Source of the DNA: Acidimicrobiales bacterium
GTDB lineage: Bacteria > Actinomycetota > Acidimicrobiia > Acidimicrobiales > JACCXE01
DNA length: 64,000 nucleotides
Direction of reading: 5' to 3'
Assembly (NCBI GenBank): GCA_035546775.1
Contig: DASZWD010000002.1
Location: forward strand, 1 to 64,000
Part shown: in pieces, positions 44,702-53,047 of the stretch
Numbering within the stretch: position 1 is the first letter of the stretch
Layout: every line of letters starts with the position of its first letter
Translations under genes and position numbers: made by a program
Notes under the pieces: generated by a model
The model's input: only the letters and a program-made list of their open reading frames with translations
What the model was told of the DNA's origin: nothing
The model's database searches: none

Positions 44702-45106
44702 ATGGCTTCACGTTCTGAGTCCGTTGCCCGCAAGGACGACGACCGCACCGCCGCCGTCGACTTCCGCCTGGCCCGCAACGCGGTTATCACCGACTACCGG
44801 GCGAAACGGATCACGCGCGAGGACGTGTGCGATGCCCACCCGGAGCTGCTGCGGGCGGCGAAGGCCGGACGCCGGACGAACGAGGAATGCCCGATCTGTG
44901 AGGCCGACGCGCTCGTGCATGTCACCTACGCCTTCGGGCCGCGCCTACCGGCGCGGGGTCGCTGCGTCGACACCGCCGCCGAGATGCGCCGCTTGGACCA
45001 GTCGGGCGACGAGCTGAGTTGCTACGTCGTCGAGGTGTGCCCGACGTGCAAGTGGAACCACCTCGTACGACGGGTGCCGCTCGGCGGGCGCCGGCCCCGC
45101 CGCTGA
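44702..45106 (+). CDS. DUF5318 zinc-ribbon-like protein
   Basis: 134 residues of an actinobacterial family I know as DUF5318: FRLARNAVITDYRAKRITREDVCDAHPELLRAAKAG, then CPICEADALVHVTYAFG and CPTCKWNHL, two CxxC pairs that likely bind zinc. ATG 44702 is preferred; TACTGT lies nine bases upstream. The stop overlaps a CTG that appears to start the next gene. Confidence 0.8.
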   Translation: MASRSESVARKDDDRTAAVDFRLARNAVITDYRAKRITREDVCDAHPELLRAAKAGRRTNEECPICEADALVHVTYAFGPRLPARGRCVDTAAEMRRLDQSGDELSCYVVEVCPTCKWNHLVRRVPLGGRRPRR

Positions 45107-45690
45107 CGGCGCGCGCCGCCCACGTCCGTCGCTCGTCGCGACGCAACCCGCGGCCGGCGCCGCGCACCGTTCCCGTTGCCATCGCCAACGGCGCGCTGGT
45201 TTCCGGCGCGGTCCTGGCGCTCACCGAGCGGGGCGATCTGTGGACCCTCGCCGTCGCGCTCGGCGTCGCGGACGGCTCGGTGCTCACCGCTATCGCCGTG
45301 TTGGGCGCCGCGGCCGCGACACTCGCCCGTACCGGTACCGCGGGTCTGGCCGGCGTGGCGGGGGCGCAGGCGGTACTCGGTGCCGCGGGCTTCACCGGCT
45401 CGGCGCTCGCCGTGGGTGCGACGTGGGCCAGCGCCGTAAGCCTCGTGCTGGTGGCTCGCCAGCGCTCCGCCGGTGCGGTGCTCGGACTGACCGCCGGCTT
45501 GCTCGTTGCCGGGCCGTCGCTGGCCGGCGGCGTGAAGTCCGTCGGGACCTGGGTGCTCGGCGCGCTGGTGGGCGCGGCGATCGGGCTCGTCGCCGCGCCG
45601 GGAGACCAGAGACGACCGTGGCAGCGCTACGTCGCGCTCGTGTTGGGCGCGGCCGGGCTGGCCGTAGGGATCGCTGCGGGGTATCACTAA
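45103..45690 (+). CDS. multi-helix membrane protein; apparent CTG start
   Basis: About 195 residues: a basic N-terminus (TARAAHVRRSSRRNPRP) followed by six Ala/Val/Gly/Leu-rich helices. The frame is open upstream to 45019, but those codons lie inside DUF5318. The best start is CTG 45103, whose last bases overlap the DUF5318 TGA (CTGA), the same geometry as ATGA and GTGA overlaps elsewhere. Function unknown. Confidence 0.68.
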   Translation: MTARAAHVRRSSRRNPRPAPRTVPVAIANGALVSGAVLALTERGDLWTLAVALGVADGSVLTAIAVLGAAAATLARTGTAGLAGVAGAQAVLGAAGFTGSALAVGATWASAVSLVLVARQRSAGAVLGLTAGLLVAGPSLAGGVKSVGTWVLGALVGAAIGLVAAPGDQRRPWQRYVALVLGAAGLAVGIAAGYH

Positions 45691-45693
45691 GTC

Positions 45694-46194
45694 GTGCCTG
45701 TGACGCGACTGAACCATGCGGTGCTTTACGTCCGTGACGTGGAGGTGAGCGTGGCCTTCTACCGCGACGCCCTTGGCTTCAAGGTGGTCAACGAGATGCC
45801 GGGCGCGGCGTTTCTGCAAGCGCCGGCGTCGACCAACGACCACGACTTGGGGCTGTTCCAGATCGGCGCGGCGGCGGGCCCCTCCGGTGCGGGTCGCAGC
45901 ACCGTCGGGCTGTACCACCTGGCGTGGGAGGTCGACACGCTCGCCGAGCTCGGCCGGCTGGCGCAGGAGCTGTCCCAGCGCGGCGCGCTCGTCGGCGCGT
46001 CGGACCATTCGACGACCAAGAGCCTGTACGCCCACGATCCCGACGGCCTCGAGTTCGAAGTGGCGTGGATCGTGCCGGCGGCCTTCATCGACGACGCGAT
46101 GCTGGCGGAGCGAGGCGTCCAGCCGCTCGACCTGCCGAAGGAGATCGCCCGCTTCGGCGAGACCACGCGGGGTGGCGTTGGCGTCTCTGTCTGA
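45694..46194 (+). CDS. VOC (glyoxalase/dioxygenase) superfamily protein
   Basis: 166 residues with two beta-alpha-beta-beta-beta units: LNHAVLYVRDVEVSVAFYRDALGFKVV and GLYHLAWEVDTLAELGRLAQEL...YAHDPDGLEFEVAW. The metal ligands His near each strand and Glu in the last motif (LEFEV) are present, consistent with an extradiol-type or glyoxalase-type site. Start GTG 45694 or 45700. Substrate unknown. Confidence 0.85.
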   Translation: MPVTRLNHAVLYVRDVEVSVAFYRDALGFKVVNEMPGAAFLQAPASTNDHDLGLFQIGAAAGPSGAGRSTVGLYHLAWEVDTLAELGRLAQELSQRGALVGASDHSTTKSLYAHDPDGLEFEVAWIVPAAFIDDAMLAERGVQPLDLPKEIARFGETTRGGVGVSV

Positions 46195-46858
46195 GCGCGT
46201 CGGCGCCACGCGCCTGCTGTTGCCCCTCGTCGTCGGCGCCGCCGGGTCGGCGGGCGTCGCGGTGGCGCACCACAATCCCGACAAGGGTCCGGCGGTTGTC
46301 GCCGTGGCGTCGCTCGTCGCGGTCGTCGCCGCCGTCTTCGACGAGCGCGGCGTGGCCGTGGCCGCGCTCGGTGTCGGTGCCGCCGGTGCGTTCCCGGTGC
46401 CGGCGGGGCTGGCGCCGTTACTCGTCGCCACCGGCACGATCGTCAGCACCGAGATCGGGCTGGTAGCGCGCGGGCTGGCGCGCTGGCGCGTCCTGCTCGA
46501 CGCCCTGGTGTGTGTCCCGGCGGCGGCGGGGTTGGCGGGGACGGTCGCGGCGCAACCCAGCGAGCGCGGTGAGGTGCTGGCGGGCGCCGCCGTCGTGGCT
46601 CTCGCCGCGACGCTGTGGCGCAACCGGACCGTGCCGCTGGTGGTGACGGCCGGGTCGCCCGTCGCGTATCTCGGCGCCGTCGCGGCGGTCGCGTTGGCGC
46701 TCGCCCCGGATCGCATTCATGCGCTCGGCGACCTACCGCCGGCGACGATCACCGCGGCGCGTTCGCTCGCCGCCGGCCTCGGTGTGTTCGTGCTGGCGGT
46801 GGTGGCCGACGTGCTGTGGGCCGAGGGCCGAGCGGCGCCCGGAGTCAGCCGGCGCTAG
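46178..46858 (+). CDS. multi-helix membrane protein
   Basis: 226 residues from TTG 46178, which overlaps the VOC gene by 17 bp and follows GGGGTGG. About seven Ala/Val-rich helices. The amino-acid makeup resembles the membrane protein at 45103, and the two may be distant relatives flanking the VOC gene, but I recognise no family. The stop shares CTAG with the convergent small gene. Confidence 0.65.
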   Translation: MASLSERVGATRLLLPLVVGAAGSAGVAVAHHNPDKGPAVVAVASLVAVVAAVFDERGVAVAALGVGAAGAFPVPAGLAPLLVATGTIVSTEIGLVARGLARWRVLLDALVCVPAAAGLAGTVAAQPSERGEVLAGAAVVALAATLWRNRTVPLVVTAGSPVAYLGAVAAVALALAPDRIHALGDLPPATITAARSLAAGLGVFVLAVVADVLWAEGRAAPGVSRR

Positions 46859-47106
46859 CTGGCCTCGACGACCTCGTGCGGGTAGATCGACCGGCACGAC
46901 ATACACCAGCGCTCCACCTCCTCGACGACGGTGGCTTTTGGCTCCTCTTCGCCCCACTCGTCCAGTTCGAGATAAACGCGATGCACAGAGACGAGGTTGG
47001 CCTCGTGCGTCTCGTACCGGGCGCAGTTCTCACAGGCCAAAAAGTCGGGCGCTGATGCATCGTCCACGGAATCGAATCTACAATCGCGGTACTCGCCTGG
47101 AGCCAT
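46855..47106 (-). CDS. small zinc-ribbon-like protein
   Basis: Up to 83 residues (67-70 if GTG 47067 is used) with CENC and CMSC pairs about 41 residues apart around an acidic segment (LELDEWGEEEPK), a likely zinc ribbon. Function unknown. The longer start overlaps the panB promoter region (TACAAT at 47079-47084), so the shorter form is more likely. Confidence 0.6.
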   Translation of the reverse strand: MAPGEYRDCRFDSVDDASAPDFLACENCARYETHEANLVSVHRVYLELDEWGEEEPKATVVEEVERWCMSCRSIYPHEVVEAS

Positions 47107-47138
47107 CCGGCCCGGGACGAGCTCAAGGAGGAAACCTC

Positions 47139-48023
47139 ATGTCTGGTCTGAAGCCAGTCACCGTGCCTGATGTCCGCGCGTCCAAGGGCCAAACACCGCT
47201 GGTGATGGTCACTGCCTACGACGCGCCGACGGCGCGCATCGCCGACGACGCCGGCGTCGATCTCATTCTCGTCGGCGACTCCGTCGCCATGGTCGTGCTC
47301 GGCTACGACGACACGCTCCAGGTCACCATCGACGACATGGCGCACCACACTGCCGCCGTGGCCCGCACCAACCCGCGGGCGCTCGTGGTCGGCGACCTGC
47401 CGTGGATGAGCTACCACACGGGTCGCCACGACGCCGTCGCCAACGCCGCCAAGCTGATTCGCGCCGGCGCCCGCTGCGTCAAGCTCGAAGGCGGCGCCAA
47501 GCGCGTGCCGGTCATCGAAGCGATCGTCGACGCCGAGATTCCGGTGATGGGCCACCTCGGTCTCACGCCGCAGTCGGTCAACGCCATGGGCGGCTTCAAG
47601 GTGCAGGGCCGCACGGCCGAAGCGGCGCGTGTGCTGATCGACGACGCCAAGGCTCTGGTGCACGCCGGCGTGTTCGCCATCGTGCTCGAGTGCGTGCCCG
47701 ACGACGTCGCCCGCATCGTGACCGACGCCATCGACGTGCCCACGATCGGCATCGGCGCGGGCAGCGCGTGTGACGGTCAGGTCCTCGTGATGCACGATCT
47801 GCTCGGGCTTGAAGACCGCGTCACGCCCAAGTTCGTGCGCCGGTATGCGCAGGTGAAAGCCGACAGCGTCGAGGCCGTCAAGGCCTACGCCGCCGACGTA
47901 CGCGCCCGCACCTTTCCCGGCCCCGACGAGGGCTACCGCCTGCCGGGCGACGCCGCCGAGGAACTGGGCCTGTACGGCGGCACTTCACGGGACCACGGCG
48001 GGCGTGCAAGCATGTCGGCGTGA
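47139..48023 (+). CDS. panB: 3-methyl-2-oxobutanoate hydroxymethyltransferase
   Basis: First step of pantothenate synthesis: transfers a hydroxymethyl group from 5,10-methylene-THF to ketoisovalerate. 294 residues of a TIM barrel with VMVTAYDAPTARIADDAGVDLILVGDS, VLGYDDT (metal and substrate Asp), VKLEGG, the GHLGLTPQSV segment and PTIGIGAG. ATG 47139 follows AAGGAGG. A TACAAT hexamer at 47079-47084 is a good -10. The stop overlaps the next gene (GTGA). Confidence 0.97.
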   Translation: MSGLKPVTVPDVRASKGQTPLVMVTAYDAPTARIADDAGVDLILVGDSVAMVVLGYDDTLQVTIDDMAHHTAAVARTNPRALVVGDLPWMSYHTGRHDAVANAAKLIRAGARCVKLEGGAKRVPVIEAIVDAEIPVMGHLGLTPQSVNAMGGFKVQGRTAEAARVLIDDAKALVHAGVFAIVLECVPDDVARIVTDAIDVPTIGIGAGSACDGQVLVMHDLLGLEDRVTPKFVRRYAQVKADSVEAVKAYAADVRARTFPGPDEGYRLPGDAAEELGLYGGTSRDHGGRASMSA

Positions 48024-48217
48024 CATCGGTCGACGACCCCGCCACCAACAAGTACTTCTCGCCGGCCCACCACCGCCTCCTGAGCGTGTTGGCGTGGGTG
48101 CTGTTCGCCCTCGGCTTGCTGGCGTGGTTCGTCGAGGGGGCCAACCGGCCGCTTGATCCCGGCTTCGCTCCCGCGGTGGTGCTCTTGGCGCTGTGCGCTC
48201 CGCACATCTTCGGCTAA
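48020..48217 (+). CDS. small two-helix membrane protein
   Basis: 65 residues with two hydrophobic segments (about 20-38 and 48-64). GTG overlaps the panB stop (GTGA) and the end overlaps the DUF192 gene by 25 bp. No family recognised; the overlaps argue it is a real, translated gene. Confidence 0.6.
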   Translation: MTSVDDPATNKYFSPAHHRLLSVLAWVLFALGLLAWFVEGANRPLDPGFAPAVVLLALCAPHIFG

Positions 48218-48741
48218 TTGCCCTGGGGCTGGCCGTGCTGCTTGGCCTGCCCGTCGTCATCGGAACTGCGGTGGTGATCTACCGGTCGTTCACGTCGTCC
48301 GCGCCGGCGGCGACACCGGCCGAGCGCAACGTGCTGCCGACCGTGGCCCCGTTCGGCCGCGTCGGGTTTCGCGTCGACGACAGTCCGCGGGTGCACTGCG
48401 CGTTGCTCGCGGCTACGCCCGAGGCCCAGGTCGAAGGCATGCAGGGCAAGCACACGTTGCTCGGCTACGACGCCATGGTGTTCGCCTTCCCCGAGGCCAC
48501 GACGGTGCACTTCACCAACCACTTCGTGCCGATCGACCTGTCGATCGGGTGGTACGACGCCGCCGGTGTCCTCGTCGACGCGACGACGATGACGGCGTGC
48601 CCGTCGGGCCAAGACTGTCCGGAGTACGCGGCGAAGGACCCGTTCTCGTACGCGGTGGAGACGCCCGTCGGTGGGCTCGCGGGTTTGGGGTTGACGCACG
48701 CTGGCGCCGTGCTCCACGTGGGTGGAGGATGCCCAGCGTGA
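48193..48741 (+). CDS. DUF192 family protein with signal anchor
   Basis: 182 residues: membrane anchor (IALGLAVLLGLPVVIGTAVVIY) and a DUF192 domain (about 70-175) with the family pattern LLAATPEAQVEGMQGKHTLLGYDAMVFAFPE...FTNHFVPIDLSIGWYDAAGVLVDATTM. Two Cys in the CPSGQDCPEY insertion may form a disulfide outside the cell. Function of DUF192 is not established. Confidence 0.82.
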   Translation: MRSAHLRLIALGLAVLLGLPVVIGTAVVIYRSFTSSAPAATPAERNVLPTVAPFGRVGFRVDDSPRVHCALLAATPEAQVEGMQGKHTLLGYDAMVFAFPEATTVHFTNHFVPIDLSIGWYDAAGVLVDATTMTACPSGQDCPEYAAKDPFSYAVETPVGGLAGLGLTHAGAVLHVGGGCPA

Positions 48742-49355
48742 ACTCCGCCAACGTCCGCCTGGTGGCGAGTGCGCTCGTCGGGGTGGTGCTCGGCGCGGTG
48801 ATGGGACTGCGGGGGCCATGGCAGGTCGCGGTACTGACGGGCTGGATCACCGGGGCGGCGGCGTTTCTCGTACAGGTGGGCGTGCAGATCCTCACCTGTG
48901 ACGCCACCCGCACGCGCCAGATCGCTACCGACGAAGACGTTTCGCACGTGCTGGCCGACGCCACGCTGCTCACGGCCGCGGGCGCGAGCCTCGTGGCCGT
49001 CGGCTTCGTGCTGTTGAAGGCGAGCCACTACCACGGTGCCAGCCGCGGCGGCGTCGCCGGCCTGGGTGCGCTCGGCGTGGCGCTGGCGTGGTGCACCGTG
49101 CAGACCCTGTACACGCTGCGCTACGCGCGGCTCTTCTACGAGACGGGCGACGGCGTCGACTTCGGCGGCGACGCGCCCGACTACCACGACTTCGCCTACC
49201 TGGCGTTCACGATCGGCATGACGTATCAGGTGTCCGACACCGCGATCACCCGCCGGCCGCTGCGGCGCACCGTGCTGCGCCACGCGTTGCTGTCCTTCGT
49301 GTTCGCCACCGCGTTCATCGCCGTGCTCGTCAACGTGGTGGGCGGCCTGCTGTGA
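48738..49355 (+). CDS. DUF1345 membrane protein
   Basis: 205 residues with about five helices and the DUF1345 signature: TRTRQIATDEDVSHVLADATLLTAAGASLVAV and FGGDAPDYHDFAYLAFTIGMTYQVSDTAI. GTG 48738 has GGAGG nine bases upstream and a GTGA overlap with the DUF192 stop; ATG 48729 is less likely. Function unknown. Confidence 0.85.
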   Translation: MNSANVRLVASALVGVVLGAVMGLRGPWQVAVLTGWITGAAAFLVQVGVQILTCDATRTRQIATDEDVSHVLADATLLTAAGASLVAVGFVLLKASHYHGASRGGVAGLGALGVALAWCTVQTLYTLRYARLFYETGDGVDFGGDAPDYHDFAYLAFTIGMTYQVSDTAITRRPLRRTVLRHALLSFVFATAFIAVLVNVVGGLL

Positions 49356-50725
49356 CGCGCGACGCGTTCGAACTGCTCGACGAAGTCGGGCTCCCCCGCG
49401 ACGCCGCGGCGTTGACGATCGACGGGGCGCCGCCGGTGCTGCCGTCGAAGTTCCCCATCGGGGCGCGTGCCGCCGCGGCTCTCGGGGCGTGCGGCGTAGC
49501 GGCGGCGACGGTTTACGCCGACCGCACCGGCGAGTCGCAGGACGTGTTCGTCGACCAGACTCGGGCCGAGACGTCGCTGTTGAGTTTCATGCTGAACCGC
49601 GTCGACGGGGTGATGCCGCTGCGCACTGCCGAGGGCAACCCGCTGGTCGCGCTGTACGAATGTGGCGACGGCCGCTGGGTGCACCTGCACGGCGCGTTCC
49701 CGAAGCTGGCACAGCTGACCGTCGACGTCATCGGCGGCGCCGTCGGCGACGACGCCACGCAGGTGGCGGCGCGGGTGAAGCAGTTCCGCGCCCACGAACT
49801 CGAAGACGCGCTCGCCGCCGCAGGCGCCTGCGGCGCCATGGTGCGCAGCATCGACGAGTGGGTCGCGCATCCTCAGCGCGACGCGATCGCGCCGCTCGGC
49901 CGGGTGTCGATCGAACGCATCGGCGATGCACCCGTCACGCCCGCCGGTGCCGGTGCGCGACCGCTCGGCGGGGTGCGCGTGCTCGACCTCACGCGCGTGC
50001 TCGCGGGACCGACGTGCGCCCGGGTTCTGGCCGAACACGGTGCGGACGTGTTGCACGTCAACGGCGAGCACCTCGACAACGTCGAGGCGTTCGTCATCGA
50101 CACCAACCACGGGAAGCGGAGCGCGGCGTTGGACCTGCGGCGCACCGAGGACGCCGCTGCGCTCCGCGCGCTGATCGGCGGCGCCGACGTGTTCTCGCAG
50201 GGCTACCGCGGCGACGCCCTGGCGCGGCGCGGGTTCGGTCCCGACGATGTGGCCGCGCTGCGGCCTGGCATCGTGTACGTGACGATCAACTGTTACGGCG
50301 ACGTGGGTCCGTGGCGGCTGCGCCCCGGCTGGGAGCAACTGTCGCAATCGGTGACCGGCATCGCCGACGCGCAAGGCGAGCCGGGCGCACCGCGCCTCAT
50401 CCCCGCGGCGGCGGCGGATTACACGACCGGGTACCTCGGCGCCCTCGGGGTGATGGCGGCGCTGCGCCGCCGCAGCATCGAGGGCGGGTCGTACCACGTG
50501 CGCGTCTCGCTGTGTCAGACGGCGATGTGGATCGCGCAGGATGGTCCGTGTGTCGACCCGTCGACGGCGACCGGTTTCGGTGACACCGATTCGTGGCTCA
50601 CGACCGAAGCAACGCCGTTCGGCGAGGTGGTGCACATGACCCCCGTCACCCAACTCTCGAGAACGCCCGCCCATTGGGCGACCCCTGTCGTCCCGCTCGG
50701 GACGCACCCACCCACCTGGAGGTAG
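49352..50725 (+). CDS. CoA-transferase family III protein
   Basis: 457 residues with the CaiB/BaiF pattern in the C-terminal two-thirds: GVRVLDLTRVLAGPTCARVLAEHGADVLHV, NHGKRSAALDLRRTEDAAALRALIGGADVF and ADYTTGYLGALGVMAALRRR. The first 200 residues look like a partial repeat of the same fold, so it may be a fused, two-domain form. The catalytic Asp position reads SQGYRGDALARRG, consistent with activity. GTG overlaps the DUF1345 stop. Substrate unknown. Confidence 0.85.
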   Translation: MTRDAFELLDEVGLPRDAAALTIDGAPPVLPSKFPIGARAAAALGACGVAAATVYADRTGESQDVFVDQTRAETSLLSFMLNRVDGVMPLRTAEGNPLVALYECGDGRWVHLHGAFPKLAQLTVDVIGGAVGDDATQVAARVKQFRAHELEDALAAAGACGAMVRSIDEWVAHPQRDAIAPLGRVSIERIGDAPVTPAGAGARPLGGVRVLDLTRVLAGPTCARVLAEHGADVLHVNGEHLDNVEAFVIDTNHGKRSAALDLRRTEDAAALRALIGGADVFSQGYRGDALARRGFGPDDVAALRPGIVYVTINCYGDVGPWRLRPGWEQLSQSVTGIADAQGEPGAPRLIPAAAADYTTGYLGALGVMAALRRRSIEGGSYHVRVSLCQTAMWIAQDGPCVDPSTATGFGDTDSWLTTEATPFGEVVHMTPVTQLSRTPAHWATPVVPLGTHPPTWR

Positions 50726-50728
50726 CCG

Positions 50729-51136
50729 ATGTTGAAAGAGTTCAAGTCGTTCGTCCTGAAGGGCAACGTCGTGGATCTCGCCGTTGCCGTCGTGATCGGC
50801 GCGGCGTTCGGCAGCGTCGTCAACGCGCTGGTGAAGGACCTGCTGACGCCGCTGATCGCCATTCCCGGCAAGTCGGACTTCAGCGCGCTGCACTTCACGA
50901 TCCGCCACAGCACGTTCCTCTACGGCGCGTTCATCAACGAAGTCGTGGCGTTCCTGCTGATCGCAGCCGCGGTGTTCTTTTTCGTGGTGAAGCCGATGAA
51001 CGTGATGATTGCGCGGCGCAACCGCGGCCAAAGCGAAGAGGATCCGGTCACCCGCGACTGCCCGTTCTGCCTCAGCGTCATCCCCAAAGCGGCCAAGCGG
51101 TGCGCCCATTGCACATCTGAGGTGAATCCCGTCTGA
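50729..51136 (+). CDS. mscL: large-conductance mechanosensitive channel with C-terminal zinc ribbon
   Basis: 135 residues: [37 protein letters not shown] is the MscL N-terminus and first helix, and [24 protein letters not shown] the second. The C-terminal bundle is replaced or extended by a CPFC...CAHC zinc ribbon, a form I know from several soil actinobacteria. It opens under membrane tension to release solutes. GGAGG precedes the ATG. Confidence 0.93.
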   Translation: MLKEFKSFVLKGNVVDLAVAVVIGAAFGSVVNALVKDLLTPLIAIPGKSDFSALHFTIRHSTFLYGAFINEVVAFLLIAAAVFFFVVKPMNVMIARRNRGQSEEDPVTRDCPFCLSVIPKAAKRCAHCTSEVNPV

Positions 51137-51220
51137 GGGCTCTTGTAACATGACCCGCTCGCTCTTGACCGGTGGATCCATCCGGGGACACGGCAGCGAG
51201 GGCGAAGGAGGACCAAGCAG

Positions 51221-51412
51221 GTGGACGAACAGCAGGCAGACGCACTGAACCGCGCCGGATTCGAGGCGCGGATCGCGTTGTTCGAAACCATCCGGTTGCG
51301 GGCCGAAGGTGCCACGTCTGCCCAGCTCGTCAACCTGGCTGAGGCGTGGGCCTGGCTCACGTCACCGGCGCAGCCGCACGGGTCCTCAGCCGCCCCGAAG
51401 GGCGGCGCGTAA
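51221..51412 (+). CDS. small conserved protein, unknown function
   Basis: 63 residues, mostly helical (ALNRAGFEARIALFETIRLRAEGATSAQLVNLAEAWAWL) with a flexible tail. GAAGGAGGACC lies nine bases before GTG 51221, a very good ribosome-binding site that supports translation. No family recognised. Confidence 0.65.
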   Translation: MDEQQADALNRAGFEARIALFETIRLRAEGATSAQLVNLAEAWAWLTSPAQPHGSSAAPKGGA

Positions 51413-51420
51413 GCGCCGCC

Positions 51421-51627
51421 TCAGCCCTTAATCAGGCTGGCCAGGGCCCAGACGGCGGCGATGAAGCCGAGCGTCGCCATGCCCAGGCTGCGCCCGACCG
51501 GCGCCTTGTCCAGGTCGCCCTCGTTGTGCCGTTTCGGCGGTCGCACGATCGCCATCACGTTGCCCAGCACCATCGCCGCGCCCAGCGCCAGCACGAGCAG
51601 CGGCAGCAGGTCGTCACCCAGTAACAC
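51421..51627 (-). CDS. small two-helix membrane protein
   Basis: 68 residues with helices at about 5-27 and 48-66 separated by a basic, acidic loop (RPPKRHNEGDLDKAPVGR). GTG 51627 lies inside the 3' end of the EamA gene (14-bp overlap), so the two are probably translated together. Function unknown. Confidence 0.65.
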   Translation of the reverse strand: MLLGDDLLPLLVLALGAAMVLGNVMAIVRPPKRHNEGDLDKAPVGRSLGMATLGFIAAVWALASLIKG

Positions 51628-52513
51628 TCGCTACCTCCAACGCGGCCGGTTCGTTCCTCACGACCAGTAATCCTGCGGCGAGGATCGCCACACCGCCAAT
51701 CAGCGTGCCTCGTGACGGCGACTCGCCCAGCACCAGCCACGCCCAGAACACCGCCGTGGCCGGTTCCAGGTAGCCGAGCACGCCCGTGGTGGTCGCGCCG
51801 ACGATCGACAGCGCACCGAGGTACACGGCGATGGCGACGCCGGTGTGGACCACACCGAGCACGACCAGCCACAGCCACGACGGCTCGGGCGACGGGAAGT
51901 GCACGGCGAGCATCACGATGGGCACGATCAGCACGCCGGCGCCCGTCATCTGGATCTGGGCGGCGCGTACGCCGCCGTAGGTGTCGGCGAGCGGCTTGTT
52001 GACGAGCACCAGCGCGATGAAGGTCACCATGGCGAGCAGTGACAGGGCCAGGCCCTCGGCGCCGCTGGCGTGCACGGCGCTGCCCGTCATGCAGGCGAAG
52101 CCGACGAGGGCGAGTCCGAGCGCGGCGATGGTCCGCCGGTCGATGTGCTCGCCGAGCACGCTCGGGGCGAACGCCGCGATGCCGACTGGCGCGAGGAAGA
52201 TGATGAACAGCGCGGTACCGATCGGCGCGTGCTGATACGCCGCGATCTCGGCGAGCCAGTGCACGAGCAGGATGAGGCACACGGCGACGCAGCGCGGCCG
52301 CTCGACCGACCACACCTTGGGCCCGGAGGGCCGGCCGCGGCGGCGTTCGTAGACGAGCACCGCCGTGAGGGCGAGAGCGCCGAACCAGAAGCGGGCGGCG
52401 ACGATGGCCGCCGGCGGCAAGTGGACGCTGCGCACGATGAGGGGCACGGTGCCCCACCCGGTGGTCGTCGCCGCGAGCAGGAGCGTGGCGCGTCGGCGTA
52501 CCGTTGGGTGCAT
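51614..52513 (-). CDS. EamA/DMT-type transporter
   Basis: 299 residues with ten predicted helices in two five-helix EamA repeats (about 10-140 and 152-285), the second closing YLGALSIVGATTTGVLGYLEPATAVFWAWLVLGE, a family hallmark. Members export amino acids or other metabolites; the substrate is not predictable. The ATG shares two bases with the start of the divergent VOC gene (CATG). Confidence 0.9.
   Translation of the reverse strand: MHPTVRRRATLLLAATTTGWGTVPLIVRSVHLPPAAIVAARFWFGALALTAVLVYERRRGRPSGPKVWSVERPRCVAVCLILLVHWLAEIAAYQHAPIGTALFIIFLAPVGIAAFAPSVLGEHIDRRTIAALGLALVGFACMTGSAVHASGAEGLALSLLAMVTFIALVLVNKPLADTYGGVRAAQIQMTGAGVLIVPIVMLAVHFPSPEPSWLWLVVLGVVHTGVAIAVYLGALSIVGATTTGVLGYLEPATAVFWAWLVLGESPSRGTLIGGVAILAAGLLVVRNEPAALEVASVTG
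52499..52504 (+). promoter_or_regulatory. leaderless -10 element of the VOC gene
   Basis: TACCGT followed by exactly seven bases and the ATG at 52512 fits the TANNNT-N6/7-start pattern of leaderless actinobacterial transcripts. It lies inside the coding start of the divergent transporter. Confidence 0.55.
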
Positions 52514-53045
52514 GGGTTTTCATCATGTCGCCTTCGCCAGCCGGAACACCGACGCAACGCATCGTTTCTACACCGAGGCCATGGGCTTTCGACTGGAGAA
52601 GGTCGTCGTGGGCGCGTCGCCCGAAGGCGGCTGGGCCAAGCACTTCTTCTACGACACCGGTGACGGCTCGCTGATCGCGTTCTGGGAGATCCACGACGAC
52701 GCCAACGCGCTCGTCGAGGCCAAGACGGCGATCTCCGACGACATGGGCCTGGCGCACCACTACAACCACCTCGCCTTCGACGCGCCGACCCTCGAGGACC
52801 TGGCGGCCAAGCGCGACCGCTGGCTGGCCAACGGCTACGACGTCGCCGAGATCGACCACGAGTTCTGCGTGTCGATCTACACCGACGACCCGAACGGGAT
52901 CATGGTCGAGTTCTGCTGCACGACGCGTCCCTTCGACGACGACGACCGCGAGCAGGCGAAGCAGCGCCTCGTCGAAGCGATCCCGGCGCACGATCCCGAC
53001 CCCAAGATCTCCTTCCACCTCGCCGCCGAGTACAGCCCGGCGTAG
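52512..53045 (+). CDS. VOC superfamily dioxygenase/glyoxalase-like protein
   Basis: 177 residues: [26 protein letters not shown] and [28 protein letters not shown]...[16 protein letters not shown] supply the His, His and Glu of a VOC metal site. The [17 protein letters not shown] segment resembles extradiol dioxygenase relatives. It is directly followed by an alpha/beta-hydrolase, a pairing common in ring-cleavage pathways. No ribosome-binding site precedes the ATG, in line with leaderless transcription. Confidence 0.87.
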   Translation: MGFHHVAFASRNTDATHRFYTEAMGFRLEKVVVGASPEGGWAKHFFYDTGDGSLIAFWEIHDDANALVEAKTAISDDMGLAHHYNHLAFDAPTLEDLAAKRDRWLANGYDVAEIDHEFCVSIYTDDPNGIMVEFCCTTRPFDDDDREQAKQRLVEAIPAHDPDPKISFHLAAEYSPA

Positions 53046-53047
53046 TA

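Noticed and set aside
51143-51170. TGTAAC-type ECF promoter before the small gene at 51221
   Set aside because: The second box is weak and the same TGTAAC hexamer near 44670 has a different spacing, so no consistent pattern.
49226-51181. 651-codon minus-strand open frame opposite the CoA-transferase and mscL genes
   Set aside because: No motifs and overlaps two clear families.
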